A DNA stretch of 64,000 nt from Mesorhizobium sp. M2A.F.Ca.ET.046.03.2.1 (GTDB lineage Bacteria > Pseudomonadota > Alphaproteobacteria > Rhizobiales > Rhizobiaceae), in contig NZ_CP034449.1 of assembly GCF_003952425.1 (NCBI RefSeq), forward strand, positions 992,001-1,056,000, read 5' to 3'. Positions 51,723 to 60,755 of the stretch are shown piece after piece (the first letter of the stretch is position 1; the number at the start of each line of letters is the position of its first letter). The notes beneath the pieces are model-generated. The model searched no databases. It was not told the DNA's origin and saw only the letters and a program-made list of their open reading frames with translations. Made by a program: the position numbers and the translations under genes.

Positions 51723-52460
51723 TTACAGGGCTCCTTTTGCTTGTGCCCTCTTGCCGAGATAGAGTTCCTGCATGACCGACGACTGCTTCAACTCCTCGAT
51801 GCCGCCTGACACCACGATGCGCCCCGAATTCATCAGATAGCCTTGCTCGGCCACCGAAAGCGCCAGCCCGGCGTTCTGCTCGACCAAAAGCACCGCCGCG
51901 CGGAATTTCTCGCGCACGTCAACGATGATCCCCTGTAACTCGGACACCAGCAATGGCGACAGTCCGAGCGACGGCTCGTCGAGCAACAGGATGCGCGGTC
52001 TGGCCATGAGGCCGCGCGCGATCGCCAGCATCTGCTGCTGACCGCCGCTGAGCGTGCCCGCCTTGGCGCCGCGCTTCTTGGCGAGGATGGTGAAATAGTT
52101 CTCCATCAAGGCGATGTCGGCCTCGACCGCATCCCGGTCCTTACGGCAGTAGGCGCCGAGCAAAAGGTTCTCGCGCACGCTCATATCGGCGAACACGTGT
52201 CGGCCTTCCGGCACCATGACGACGCCGAGCGTGGCCTTCTCATCAGCGTGAAGTGCGGTGACATCGCGGCCATCGAAGGTCACCGTGCCGCGGCGCGGCT
52301 TCACCAGACCGGCGATGGAACGCAGCAGGGTCGTCTTGCCGGCGCCGTTGGGGCCGAGGATAGTGACTATCCCGTTTTGCCCGACCGTAAGCGAGACGTC
52401 GCGATTGACCGCGACAGGCCCATAGCCGGTATCGACATGCTCGACGACGAGCAGGCTCAT
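51723..52460 (-). CDS. livF: Branched-chain-amino-acid-type ABC ATPase LivF
   Basis: The 245-residue protein has GPNGAGKTT, LSGGQQQMLAIARGL, ILLLDEPSLGLSP and the LivF-type VPEGRHVFADMSVREN. It begins at ATG 52460, overlapping livG by four bases; the open frame extends far upstream but only as the shadow of livG. Energy subunit of the importer that follows. Confidence 0.93.
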   Translation of the reverse strand: MSLLVVEHVDTGYGPVAVNRDVSLTVGQNGIVTILGPNGAGKTTLLRSIAGLVKPRRGTVTFDGRDVTALHADEKATLGVVMVPEGRHVFADMSVRENLLLGAYCRKDRDAVEADIALMENYFTILAKKRGAKAGTLSGGQQQMLAIARGLMARPRILLLDEPSLGLSPLLVSELQGIIVDVREKFRAAVLLVEQNAGLALSVAEQGYLMNSGRIVVSGGIEELKQSSVMQELYLGKRAQAKGAL

Positions 52461-53185
52461 GATGCGACCGCCTTCTTGTCGGGACCGAGATATACCTCGC
52501 GCACCTTGGGGTCGGCGAGCACCTCGGCCGGCGGGCCTTCCGCGATCTTGGTGCCGAAGTCGAGCACGATAAGGCGATCGCATAGGTCTGACATCATGTC
52601 CATGTCGTGGTCGATGAGGCAGACGCCGATGCCTTGGGGCGGCAGTTGCGCGATGACCGCCGCGAAGGCCTGGGCTTCGCTGTCGTTGAGCCCGGCGCCG
52701 GGTTCGTCGAGCAGCAGGAGTTCGGGCGAGACGCCGAGCGCGACGGCCAGGCCCAGACGCCTGAGGCTGCCGAAAGGCAGCGATCCGGCGATCGCCCTGC
52801 CGAGCGGCGCCAGGCCGACGAAGTCCAGGATCATCGCGGGCGACGCCCAGCGGCTGCCGCCCCTCCTGCCCTGCTCCCAGGCGATGCGGACATTCTCGTC
52901 GACGGTCAGGCCCGGGAAAGACATCGCCTGCTGAAACGTCCGCACCAGCCGCTTTCGCGCGATGCGGTGCGCGCCGATATTGGTGATGTCCTGCCCTTGC
53001 CACGATACCGTGCCGGCGGTCGCCGGGTGGACTCCGGTGACGACGTTGAACAAGGTCGTCTTGCCGGAGCCGTTGGGACCAACGATGCCGACAACCTGGT
53101 CGGTGTCGATGTCGAGATCGATGCCGTTGAGCGCGACGACACCGCCGAACTGCTTGCGCAACCCCCTCACCTCAAGCGCCGCCAT
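52457..53185 (-). CDS. livG: Branched-chain-amino-acid-type ABC ATPase LivG
   Basis: The 242-residue protein has GPNGSGKTTLFNVVTG, VRTFQQAMSFPGLTV and LLLLDEPGAGLN. The ABC signature region reads SLPFGSLRRLGLAVALG rather than the usual LSYGQQR.LEIARAL, a mild divergence seen in some HAAT transporters. It overlaps livM by 14 bases. Confidence 0.92.
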   Translation of the reverse strand: MAALEVRGLRKQFGGVVALNGIDLDIDTDQVVGIVGPNGSGKTTLFNVVTGVHPATAGTVSWQGQDITNIGAHRIARKRLVRTFQQAMSFPGLTVDENVRIAWEQGRRGGSRWASPAMILDFVGLAPLGRAIAGSLPFGSLRRLGLAVALGVSPELLLLDEPGAGLNDSEAQAFAAVIAQLPPQGIGVCLIDHDMDMMSDLCDRLIVLDFGTKIAEGPPAEVLADPKVREVYLGPDKKAVAS

Positions 53186-54263
53186 TCGAGCCTCCGCCTT
53201 GCTTTTCGAACCCGCCGCGAACCACGCAGTAGACGTTCTTGATGCCGGCTCCGACTCCGCCCGGCAGCAGAAGGATCACCAGAAGCAGACAGACGCCATA
53301 GGCGATGCGGGAATCGACCGGATCGAGGTTCAGCACCTCGGGCAGGAAATTGACGACGACCGCGCCGATCAGCGGCCCGTAGAGATAGCGGGCGCCGCCC
53401 AGCATGACCATTAGCGCCAGGTAAAGGCTCGGGAAAGCGCCGAACAGGGTCGGCGAGATGTGGCGCAGGTAATAGAGTTGCAGCACCCCGGCCAGACCCG
53501 CGAACAGGCCCGAAACCATGAGCACGCCAAGCTTGTGCAGGTCGACATTGATGCCGACCGAACGCGCCAGCTGCTCGTTCTCGCGGATGGCCCGCAACGT
53601 CCGGCCGTAGCGCGAATTGCCGATGAGATAGGTCGCGGCGAGCGCCAGGAGGAGCGCCGCCAAGACCAGGTAATAATTGTTGGAGAGCTTGTCGAAATTG
53701 ATGCCGGGCAAGGGCGTGACCGACCCGACATCGAGGCCGGTGGCGGATCCGGTGAAGGTGCCGCCATTGGTGAGCACGATGACGAACAGGGCGCAGAAGC
53801 AGAAGGTGATGATGATGTAATGTTGTCCGCCCACTCTCAGCGTCGGCAGACCGATGACGCCGCCGACGATCGCCGACAAGGCCATGGCGAAGGGGAGCGA
53901 CGTCCAGAAGCCCAGGTCGAGCTGCACGGAGAGGATCGCCGAGGCATAGGCGCCGATCCCCATCAGCGCCGCATGGCCGACCGACATGATGCCGGCCTGG
54001 CCGAACTGCAGACCGAGGCCGTAGAGGCCGATCGCCGTATAGAGCGTGGTGATGGCGATCGACAGGAAGCGGTAGCCGAGGCCGAGCCAGGGCAAAGCTA
54101 TGAGCAGCCCCGCCAGCAGGATTGCCGTTATCGCCTGAACGCCGGCCGGCAGGGGAACCGACGCGTTGTCCGCCGTCAGAAGCGCGAGGCGATCCCGGGC
54201 TCTGCTGCCTTCCGGCGCGGCGCCCGTCTTGTCGGCGCTGGTGTCGGTCATGGGCATCGACAT
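53172..54263 (-). CDS. livM: Branched-chain-amino-acid-type ABC permease LivM
   Basis: The 363-residue permease has about nine membrane segments, GLGLQFGQAGIMSVGHAALMGIGAYA and IRENEQLARSVGINV, both typical of LivM. A soluble N-terminal stretch of about 40 residues precedes the first helix. It follows livH by one base. Confidence 0.92.
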   Translation of the reverse strand: MSMPMTDTSADKTGAAPEGSRARDRLALLTADNASVPLPAGVQAITAILLAGLLIALPWLGLGYRFLSIAITTLYTAIGLYGLGLQFGQAGIMSVGHAALMGIGAYASAILSVQLDLGFWTSLPFAMALSAIVGGVIGLPTLRVGGQHYIIITFCFCALFVIVLTNGGTFTGSATGLDVGSVTPLPGINFDKLSNNYYLVLAALLLALAATYLIGNSRYGRTLRAIRENEQLARSVGINVDLHKLGVLMVSGLFAGLAGVLQLYYLRHISPTLFGAFPSLYLALMVMLGGARYLYGPLIGAVVVNFLPEVLNLDPVDSRIAYGVCLLLVILLLPGGVGAGIKNVYCVVRGGFEKQGGGSNGGA

Positions 54264-54264
54264 C

Positions 54265-55137
54265 TCACGATGCCTTGGGGCCGAGCGTGCCGCCGAGCAG
54301 ACCCTGGGGCCGCAGCACCAGGATCAGGATCATCACGACCAGCGAATAGGCGTCGGTCCATTCCGGATATCCGTAACCAGCGCTGAGGCCGTCGACCAGG
54401 CCGAGCACGAGACCGCCAACGACGGCGCCGCCGACATTGCCGAGACCGCCGATCAGCGAAACCGCGAAGCCGCGGATGATGATAACGCTGCCGGTGAAGG
54501 GCGTGATCGGAAACAGCGAGATCATCAGCGCGCCACCGATGCCGGCAAGCAGGCTGCCATAGATGAAGACGCCGGTGACATAGCGGCGCACCGGGATGCC
54601 CATCAGCTCGGCGGTGTCGCGGTCCGAAACACTCGCCCGCAACGCCATCCCATAGCGGCTGCGCGAGATGCCGAAATAAGTTATCGCCACGATCACGGCC
54701 GTTACCGCGACGACGATCGCGCGCATGGCGATGATATCCACGCCGCCGATCGTCCAGACCAGGCCGACCGGGTCGGTGATGCTCTTCTGGAACTCGTTGA
54801 AGACGCGGATGACGGCGTGCTGCAGGATCACGCTGAGGCCGATCGACATGATGAAGCCGTTCATCGGCCGGTTGAGCGTGAAGCGGAACAGGCATCTTTC
54901 GGCGGCAAAGCCGAGCGCTCCAACCAGCAGGCCGGCCAACACCAGCGCGACGAAGAAGTTCATGCCGGTGCCGACCATGAACCAGGTCGCCATGCCCCCG
55001 ACCATCAGGAACTCGCCATGAGCGAAATTGACGATGCCGGCCAGGCCGAAGATCAGCGTGATGCCGATGCCAATGAGAATGGTGACGCTGGCAACCGAGA
55101 GGCTGTTCACCAGTTGCTGCACAAAAATGTCCATCAT
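54265..55137 (-). CDS. livH: Branched-chain-amino-acid-type ABC permease LivH
   Basis: The 291-residue permease has the LivH hallmark GIGITLIFGLAGIVNFAHGEFLMVGG and GGLGNVGGAVVGGLVLGLVDGL. I start it at the ATG pair 55134-55137; the first 15 codons of the longer open frame are not LivH-like. It pairs with livM to form the channel. Confidence 0.92.
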   Translation of the reverse strand: MMDIFVQQLVNSLSVASVTILIGIGITLIFGLAGIVNFAHGEFLMVGGMATWFMVGTGMNFFVALVLAGLLVGALGFAAERCLFRFTLNRPMNGFIMSIGLSVILQHAVIRVFNEFQKSITDPVGLVWTIGGVDIIAMRAIVVAVTAVIVAITYFGISRSRYGMALRASVSDRDTAELMGIPVRRYVTGVFIYGSLLAGIGGALMISLFPITPFTGSVIIIRGFAVSLIGGLGNVGGAVVGGLVLGLVDGLSAGYGYPEWTDAYSLVVMILILVLRPQGLLGGTLGPKAS

Positions 55138-55221
55138 CAAATCCGGGTGGCGAACCTGCTGGGAAGGAGATGGGCGGAACATAGCCGCCCATCCCGATTT
55201 TGGATTTTGTCGAGGGCCGGC

Positions 55222-56454
55222 TCAGCCGCCGTTGTCGCCGGGCGGCGGTGCGGCCGGCGGCTGCTCGACCGCGCATTTGAACTTGTCGGATGTGTTGGGT
55301 TCGACCATGCAGACCTCGGTCGCGAAGGTGACCTGATGATGCTTGTTGAACACAAGCGGCACAGGCGACACGACGCCCTTGTAGTCCGACTTCAGGAGCT
55401 CTGCGACCACCGCGTCCGGATCATCGATCTTGCCGACCTTCTCCAGCGCCTTGGCGTACCAGAAGAAGTAATCGTAATAGAGCAGCGAAACGGAGGACTG
55501 CGGGCCTTTGGCGGCGCCGAGGCCGAAATATTTGTCGAAATACTGCTTCACCTCGGGGTATGGCGAGGAACCCCAGCAGACCGGCACGCAGCTCATCGTC
55601 ACCGGCACGTTCGCCTTCAGGCTACGCTCCTGATAGATGCCCGGATCGACGCCGAACAGGAAATAGGACGGGGCCACGCCGAGCTTGAGGGCTTGCGGGA
55701 AGGCGGTGAGGGTTGAATCGCCGTTGTACCAGAAATGCACGATATCGGGTTTCATGCCCTTGATGCGGGTGAGCAGCGGCGAGAAGTCGGTCGTATCCGG
55801 CGGATACTGCACGAGGTCGACTTTCTGGCCTTCCGCCTCGAGCGCCTTGACATAGTGCGACGACAGATACTGTCCGGTCGCGTCATTGCCGACGAACACC
55901 ACCGAATGCTTCGGCGGCGACTTCAGCTGCGGCGTGAGCAGCGACAGCACGCCCTTGGCGGTGCTGCCGCTGCGCTGCCATTCCTGCGGCTCGCTCTGGA
56001 ACGCGTAGTGGAGCCAGCCGTCCTCGGCGACGGCCTTGTCGTCGAGCACGGCGCCGAGCGAGCTGTTGCCGGAAAACTGCAGGACCTTGGCCGGGCCGGT
56101 GATCTTGGCCATCGACACGGAGAAGTCATGCGTCTCGGTGCCCCAGATCGCCTTGACGCCGATGTCGTTGACCAGCTCGCGCGCGGACGCGATGGTGACG
56201 TTCACATCCGTCCGGTTGTCGCGGATATAGAGTTTGATCTTGTAGGTCTTGTCGCCGACCTTGATGCCGCCGGCGTCGTTGATCTGCTGCGCCGCCAGGT
56301 TGGCGGCGCCGACGATGGTGTTGCCGGCCGAAACGAACGAGCCCGACTGCGCGGCGATGACGCCGATGGGCAGTTCCTCGTCGGCACGTGCCGTCTGCAA
56401 AGCCATGGCGAGCCCAGCGGCTGCCATGGCCAATCCAAGTCCTAGCTGTCTCAT
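55222..56454 (-). CDS. Branched-chain-amino-acid-type periplasmic binding protein
   Basis: The 410-residue protein has a Sec signal peptide ending near ALQTARADE, then a type-I periplasmic binding fold with IGVIAAQSGSFVSAGNTIVGAANLAAQQINDAGG and VVFVGNDATGQY. The C-terminus is a proline-rich tail. The cargo may not be an amino acid: the operon shares an operator with sugar or hydroxy-acid genes. It heads the liv-type operon and is preceded by a GntR-type palindrome at 56482. Confidence 0.92.
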   Translation of the reverse strand: MRQLGLGLAMAAAGLAMALQTARADEELPIGVIAAQSGSFVSAGNTIVGAANLAAQQINDAGGIKVGDKTYKIKLYIRDNRTDVNVTIASARELVNDIGVKAIWGTETHDFSVSMAKITGPAKVLQFSGNSSLGAVLDDKAVAEDGWLHYAFQSEPQEWQRSGSTAKGVLSLLTPQLKSPPKHSVVFVGNDATGQYLSSHYVKALEAEGQKVDLVQYPPDTTDFSPLLTRIKGMKPDIVHFWYNGDSTLTAFPQALKLGVAPSYFLFGVDPGIYQERSLKANVPVTMSCVPVCWGSSPYPEVKQYFDKYFGLGAAKGPQSSVSLLYYDYFFWYAKALEKVGKIDDPDAVVAELLKSDYKGVVSPVPLVFNKHHQVTFATEVCMVEPNTSDKFKCAVEQPPAAPPPGDNGG

Positions 56455-56481
56455 GCATGTTCCTCCCGTTACATGGCCAAC

Positions 56482-56492
56482 TTGTCATACAA
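56482..56492. promoter_or_regulatory. Predicted FadR/GntR operator 1
   Basis: TTGTCATACAA followed by CCCT lies 28 bases upstream of the binding-protein start. The same palindrome occurs at 58631 and 63043. It fits the known FadR-subfamily pattern TNGTNTNACNA or its complement. Confidence 0.65.
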
Positions 56493-56724
56493 CCCTATTA
56501 CCATGTAACACGGCTGTCAACTTGACTCCGGCCTGACGGCGATCGAACAGGTGGCGTCGTGTCACCCCTTTCGTTCGTCTGTTTCCGATCTAAGCTTGGG
56601 TTGGGAAGTTCATCGTGCGAGGCGCCGGACAAGGATGCCCAACGCAGAGACATGCGCCGCGGTCATTGTGATGATGAAAGTGGCCCGGCAACGCCAAGGC
56701 GGAGGGCGCAGAGCCTTGCCACAG

Positions 56725-57579
56725 TCACAGCGACAAGCGGTACGCCTCAATGGCGGAAGCGCCAAAAATTTGCGACCGTTCTTCTTCCGTCAACCCGGAG
56801 AGGCAATCGCCGAGGGCGTGCTTGACCGACTGATAGTCGGCGGCGACCAGGCAGACCGGCCAGTCCGAGCCGAACAGGCATCGCGACGGCCCGAAGATCG
56901 AAAGCACCGCGTCGACATAGGGCTGCAGGTCCTGGCTTTTCCAATGCCGCCAGTCGGCCTCCGTGACCATCCCGGACAGCTTGCACCAGACGTGGTCGCG
57001 ATGCGCCTTGAAACCTTGCATCAATCCGGCCCATGGCTCCATGGCGTGCTGCGCAATGCGCGGCTTTGCGATGTGGTCGACCACGAAACGCAAATTGGGA
57101 TGCCGTTCCACCGTCTCCAGGGCCGCGGGGATTTGCGGCTCCTTCAACAGCAGGTCATAGGCGAGGTTCGCTTCGGCGACCGCAGCCAGCCCGCGCTGGA
57201 CGTCCGCGCGCAGCAGCCAGTTCGGATCCGCCTCGTTATGGACGAGGTGACGGATACCGGCCAGATAGCGGCCATCCGGCCGCGCCTTCAGCTCGGACAA
57301 GGTGGCCGCCACCTCGGGGTCGGTGAGGTCGACCCATCCGACGACGCCGGCGACGAAGTCGGTCCGGCTCGCGGTCTCCAGGAACACAAGCGTCTCGTTG
57401 AGCGAATGCCAAGTCTGGACAAGGATGGTTTTGTCCACGCCGGCCGCGGCGAGCGCCGGCATGAGCTCGTCGGGGGAGAACACCCGGCGTATGGAAGCGT
57501 AATCCTCCGTCATCCAGCCGCAGGAGCCATCCGCCGGATCCCAGAAATGCTGATGGCCGTCGATCACCATGGCGGTCAC
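56725..57579 (-). CDS. Amidohydrolase-2 family lactonase-like enzyme
   Basis: The 284-residue TIM-barrel protein has HQH at 9-11, FVVDHIAKP and a catalytic aspartate in LFGSDWPV. It resembles L-fuconolactonase and related sugar lactonases. It overlaps the aldo/keto reductase stop by four bases, so the two are translated together. A reductase that oxidises an aldose to a lactone followed by a lactonase that opens it makes a sensible pair. The sugar is unknown. Confidence 0.85.
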   Translation of the reverse strand: MTAMVIDGHQHFWDPADGSCGWMTEDYASIRRVFSPDELMPALAAAGVDKTILVQTWHSLNETLVFLETASRTDFVAGVVGWVDLTDPEVAATLSELKARPDGRYLAGIRHLVHNEADPNWLLRADVQRGLAAVAEANLAYDLLLKEPQIPAALETVERHPNLRFVVDHIAKPRIAQHAMEPWAGLMQGFKAHRDHVWCKLSGMVTEADWRHWKSQDLQPYVDAVLSIFGPSRCLFGSDWPVCLVAADYQSVKHALGDCLSGLTEEERSQIFGASAIEAYRLSL

Positions 57580-58562
57580 CAGCGCTGGTGCACAGCGGCC
57601 TTGATGCGCCGCTCATAGATGTCGGCGATGCGCTCCATCACTTGCGGCGACAGCGCCGGCAGGTCGGACGCGGCGGCGTTTTCCTGCGCCTGCCGGACGG
57701 ACTTGGCGCCCGGAATGGTCACCGTCACCGCCGGGTTCATCAGTATCCAGCGCAGCGCCCATTGCGCCATTGTCGCGCCTGGCGGCAGCAGCGGCCGCAA
57801 TTCCTCGACCGCCTGCAGGCCTTCCTGATAGTTCACGCCGGAGAATGTCTCGCCGACGTCGAAGGCCTCGCCCTGCCGGTTGTAGTTGCGGTGGTCCTTG
57901 GCACTGAAACTGGAATCGCTCTTGAACTTGCCGGACAAGAGCCCGCTGGCCAGCGGCACCCTGACGATGATGGCGACATCCTTCTGGCGCGCCATGTCGA
58001 AGAACAGCTCCGCGGGTCGCTGCCGGAACATGTTGTAGATGATCTGGACGCTGACGACGCCTGGATATTGCAGCGCCTTGATGCCTTCCTCGACCTTCTC
58101 GACGCTGACGCCGTAGTGACGGATCTTGCCCTCCTCGACCAGCCTGTCCAGCGCCTCGAACGTCTCGGGCTGGTAGAAGACCTCCGTCATCGGACAGTGG
58201 AGCTGGACCAGGTCGAGCACGTCGACCTCGAGATAGCGCAGGCTGCGCTCGACGAAGCTGGTCAGGTTCTGGCGATTGTAGCCGGAAGCGACATGCGGGT
58301 TTAGCCGCTTGCCGGCTTTGGTGGCGACCATCGGCCTCGCGCCGCCCCGCCCCTTCAGCGTCTTCGCGATCAGTTTTTCCGCCCGGCCGTCGCCATAGAC
58401 ATCGGCCGTGTCGATCATCGTCACGCCTGAATCGAGCGCCGCATTCAGCGCCGCGATGCCGTCCTTCTCCTCGACGTCACCCCAGTCGGCGCCGATCGCC
58501 CAACTGCCGAAGCCGATTTCCGACACTTGCCAGCCGGTGCGGCCAAATCGCCTTTGATGCAT
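57576..58562 (-). CDS. Aldo/keto reductase
   Basis: The 328-residue AKR has the full catalytic tetrad: D51, Y56, K82 and H122, within MIDTADVYGDGRAE, VATKAGKR and DLVQLHCP. The C-terminal phosphate-binding segment is VTIPGAKSVRQAQENAAA. Together with the downstream lactonase it suggests oxidation of an aldose such as fucose or arabinose. The gene lies behind predicted GntR operator 2. Confidence 0.9.
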   Translation of the reverse strand: MHQRRFGRTGWQVSEIGFGSWAIGADWGDVEEKDGIAALNAALDSGVTMIDTADVYGDGRAEKLIAKTLKGRGGARPMVATKAGKRLNPHVASGYNRQNLTSFVERSLRYLEVDVLDLVQLHCPMTEVFYQPETFEALDRLVEEGKIRHYGVSVEKVEEGIKALQYPGVVSVQIIYNMFRQRPAELFFDMARQKDVAIIVRVPLASGLLSGKFKSDSSFSAKDHRNYNRQGEAFDVGETFSGVNYQEGLQAVEELRPLLPPGATMAQWALRWILMNPAVTVTIPGAKSVRQAQENAAASDLPALSPQVMERIADIYERRIKAAVHQRW

Positions 58563-58630
58563 GGAAACTCACTCCTCAAAGCCAACGTCGTCTTGACGGG
58601 TCGTGCCCGCAGGAATATCAGACCGGATAG

Positions 58631-58641
58631 TTGTATGACAA
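58631..58641. promoter_or_regulatory. Predicted FadR/GntR operator 2
   Basis: TTGTATGACAA followed by CCCT, the reverse complement core of operators 1 and 3, lies 69 bases upstream of the aldo/keto reductase start. Confidence 0.65.
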
Positions 58642-58828
58642 CCCTGTAAGCATGCAAAAGGTGATGGCAAAAAGCGGCGGCCTTGAATCTACCGGCAAGC
58701 TGGAGGGCAACAGCAGGTTCCTGGCATTGGCGCGTGTCGGCGATCGATGCCAACCCGACCTGGACCGTCAAGCCGCCGCCGCCGCTGATCGATACAAGCC
58801 ACGAACCGGTCGAGCGGCCTTGCCCGAT

Positions 58829-59551
58829 TTACTTCCCGGCACTGTCGCGGAGCTGCTCGAAGCGCTTGTAGGAACGGGTCAAGTGCAGCCGCATCGCGCG
58901 CTGCGCCGCCTTGGCGTCGCGTGCTGCGATGGCATCATGGATCGCCCGGTGCTCGCGCCGCGTCCGCTCGAAATGCCGTTCGCGCTCGGCGGGCTCCATC
59001 CGGTCGAATTGCGTCCACTGCCGCGGGATCATCGCGGTGCCGAACGTGTCGAAGAGCCGGCTGAAGTAGGCGTTGTGCGAGGCGAGCGAAATCGCCCGAT
59101 GGAAAGCCGCATCCTCGGTCGCAGCAAGACCCGTCTCGGCGATCGCCCGGTCGATGGCGCCAAGCTGCTTGGCCATGAGCGCAAGGTCCTTGGCGGTGCG
59201 GCGCGTGGCCGCCAGCGCCGCCGCTTCGGCTTCGACGCCCATGCGGAGCTCGAGCACCGCCAGGATCTCGTCGATCGATTCGACATCCGTCGGCACGATG
59301 GAAAAGGTTTTCGGCGGCGGCTCCTGGGCCACAAAGGCGCCAAGGCCCTGCCGTGTCGTGATCAGCCCTCGTGCGCGGAGCGAAGCCAGCGCCTCGCGAA
59401 CCACCGTCCGGCTGACGCCCGTCGCGTTGACAATCTCCTGCTCGGTGGGAAGCCGCTGTCCCGGCGCAAGATCGCCGGCCTCGATCTGCGCGGCAAACTT
59501 GTCGACCAGCTCGCCCCTGAGGTTGGGGGACTGGCGAATGGCGCCGAACAT
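58829..59551 (-). CDS. GntR-family regulator, FadR/FCD type
   Basis: The 240-residue protein has an N-terminal winged HTH (RLPTEQEIVNATGVSRTVVREALASLRARGLI) and a C-terminal helical FCD ligand domain with metal-site histidines (AFHRAI, REHRAIHDAI). I prefer ATG at 59551, preceded by GAGGGAG; ATG 59572 lacks a ribosome site. It is encoded upstream of the reductase/lactonase pair on the same strand and is one of two candidates for binding the shared palindrome. Confidence 0.9.
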   Translation of the reverse strand: MFGAIRQSPNLRGELVDKFAAQIEAGDLAPGQRLPTEQEIVNATGVSRTVVREALASLRARGLITTRQGLGAFVAQEPPPKTFSIVPTDVESIDEILAVLELRMGVEAEAAALAATRRTAKDLALMAKQLGAIDRAIAETGLAATEDAAFHRAISLASHNAYFSRLFDTFGTAMIPRQWTQFDRMEPAERERHFERTRREHRAIHDAIAARDAKAAQRAMRLHLTRSYKRFEQLRDSAGK

Positions 59552-59650
59552 TGCTCCCTCGCGATCCGTCATTGGAAAACCGGCCCGTTAAATCGATTCT
59601 TGCGCCAAGGATCGCACCGCTTGGTTGCAACGGCAATCTCTCGTTTCCAA

Positions 59651-59752
59651 CGCATGTCGCCCAGAATTGCGCGCGGTTCTGGGAGAACGACATGCGTCAA
59701 GCAAAGATGCATGTCGCCCAAGTGAACAGCGGTTCTAGGACAACGGCATGCA
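59651..59752. repeat. Two tandem copies of a rhizobial palindromic intergenic repeat
   Basis: Copy A (59651-59696) and copy B (59708-59752) each start GCATGTCGCCCA, contain GCGGTTCT, and end CGACATGC or CGGCATGC, so each can fold into a hairpin. I recall near-identical elements scattered through Mesorhizobium genomes. They lie in the 59552-59788 gap and may be mobile or structural repeats rather than operators. Confidence 0.7.
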
Positions 59753-59788
59753 TCAGGACAGCAACCCCAACAGCAAGGGAAGACCAAC

Positions 59789-60694
59789 ATGAAGCGGCAA
59801 ATCGGCTTTATTGGACTTGGCGCGATGGGCTCGGGCATGGCGGCCAACCTTCTGGCCAAGGCTTGGCCGCTGACGGTCTGGGCGCACCGCAACCAGGAGG
59901 CGGCGCTGAAGCTGGTCGGCGCCGGTGCCCGCCAGGCGGCCACACCGCGTGCGCTCGCCGAAGGCTGCGACATCGTTCTCCTCTGCGTCACCGGCTCGCC
60001 GCAAGTGGAAGCGGTCGTGAAGGGACCGGAGGGGCTTGCGGCTGCCGGCAAACCACTGCTGATCGTCGACTGCTCGACCTCCAACCCGTCCTCGACGATC
60101 GCGCTCGCTGCCGAGCTTGCTGCTCAGGGCGTGACGCTGATCGACGCGCCTCTGGCGCGCACGCCCAAGGAAGCTGCCGAAGGCAAGCTCGACGTCATGG
60201 TCGGCGGCGCGGCGGAAGCGGTCGCCCGCGCGCGGCCTGTCCTCGAAGCCTTCGCCGCTCGCGTCGTCCACACAGGCCCGACCGGCAGCGGCCACACTAT
60301 GAAGCTGCTCAACAATTTCGTCTCGATGGGCTATTCCGCGATTTATTCCGAGGCGCTGACGCTCGGCGCCAAGGCCGGGCTGACGCCACAGGTCTTCAAC
60401 AGCGTCATCTCTGGCAGCCGCATGGATTGCGGCTTCTACCAGGCCTTCTTCGACTTCGTACTGAACCGCAACGAAAACGCCCAGCGCTTTGCCATCGCCA
60501 ATGCGCTGAAGGACATGACCTACCTCGCCTCCTTCGCCCAGGCCGCCGGCATCGCCAACCCGGTCGGCGCCGTGGTCCGCAACGGTTTTGCCACGGCGGT
60601 GGCCGCGGGGCACGGGGAAAAATTCGTGCCGGCGCTGTCGGATATCGTCGCGGGGTTGAACGGGGTGTCGCTGGTTGAGCCGGCGGCTGAGTGA
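59789..60694 (+). CDS. 3-hydroxyisobutyrate dehydrogenase-family oxidoreductase
   Basis: The 301-residue beta-hydroxyacid dehydrogenase has IGFIGLGAMGSGMAANL (NAD(P) site) and a catalytic lysine at 172 in GHTMKLLNN. The usual substrate loop DAPVSGG reads DAPLARTPKEA, so the substrate probably differs from 3-hydroxyisobutyrate or tartronate. AAGGGAAG precedes the ATG. It is divergent from the GntR gene and may act in the same catabolic pathway. Confidence 0.88.
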   Translation: MKRQIGFIGLGAMGSGMAANLLAKAWPLTVWAHRNQEAALKLVGAGARQAATPRALAEGCDIVLLCVTGSPQVEAVVKGPEGLAAAGKPLLIVDCSTSNPSSTIALAAELAAQGVTLIDAPLARTPKEAAEGKLDVMVGGAAEAVARARPVLEAFAARVVHTGPTGSGHTMKLLNNFVSMGYSAIYSEALTLGAKAGLTPQVFNSVISGSRMDCGFYQAFFDFVLNRNENAQRFAIANALKDMTYLASFAQAAGIANPVGAVVRNGFATAVAAGHGEKFVPALSDIVAGLNGVSLVEPAAE

Positions 60695-60755
60695 AATCGC
60701 ACAGGGCGCTCCTCTCCGTTTTGGCTGCCGCTGACCGAGCGGGCTGAGCCGCTGC

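Noticed and set aside
54166..55716. A 516-codon plus-strand open frame opposite livM, livH and the binding-protein gene
   Set aside because: It crosses three well-supported genes in antisense and has D/H/R-rich, low-complexity content typical of shadows.
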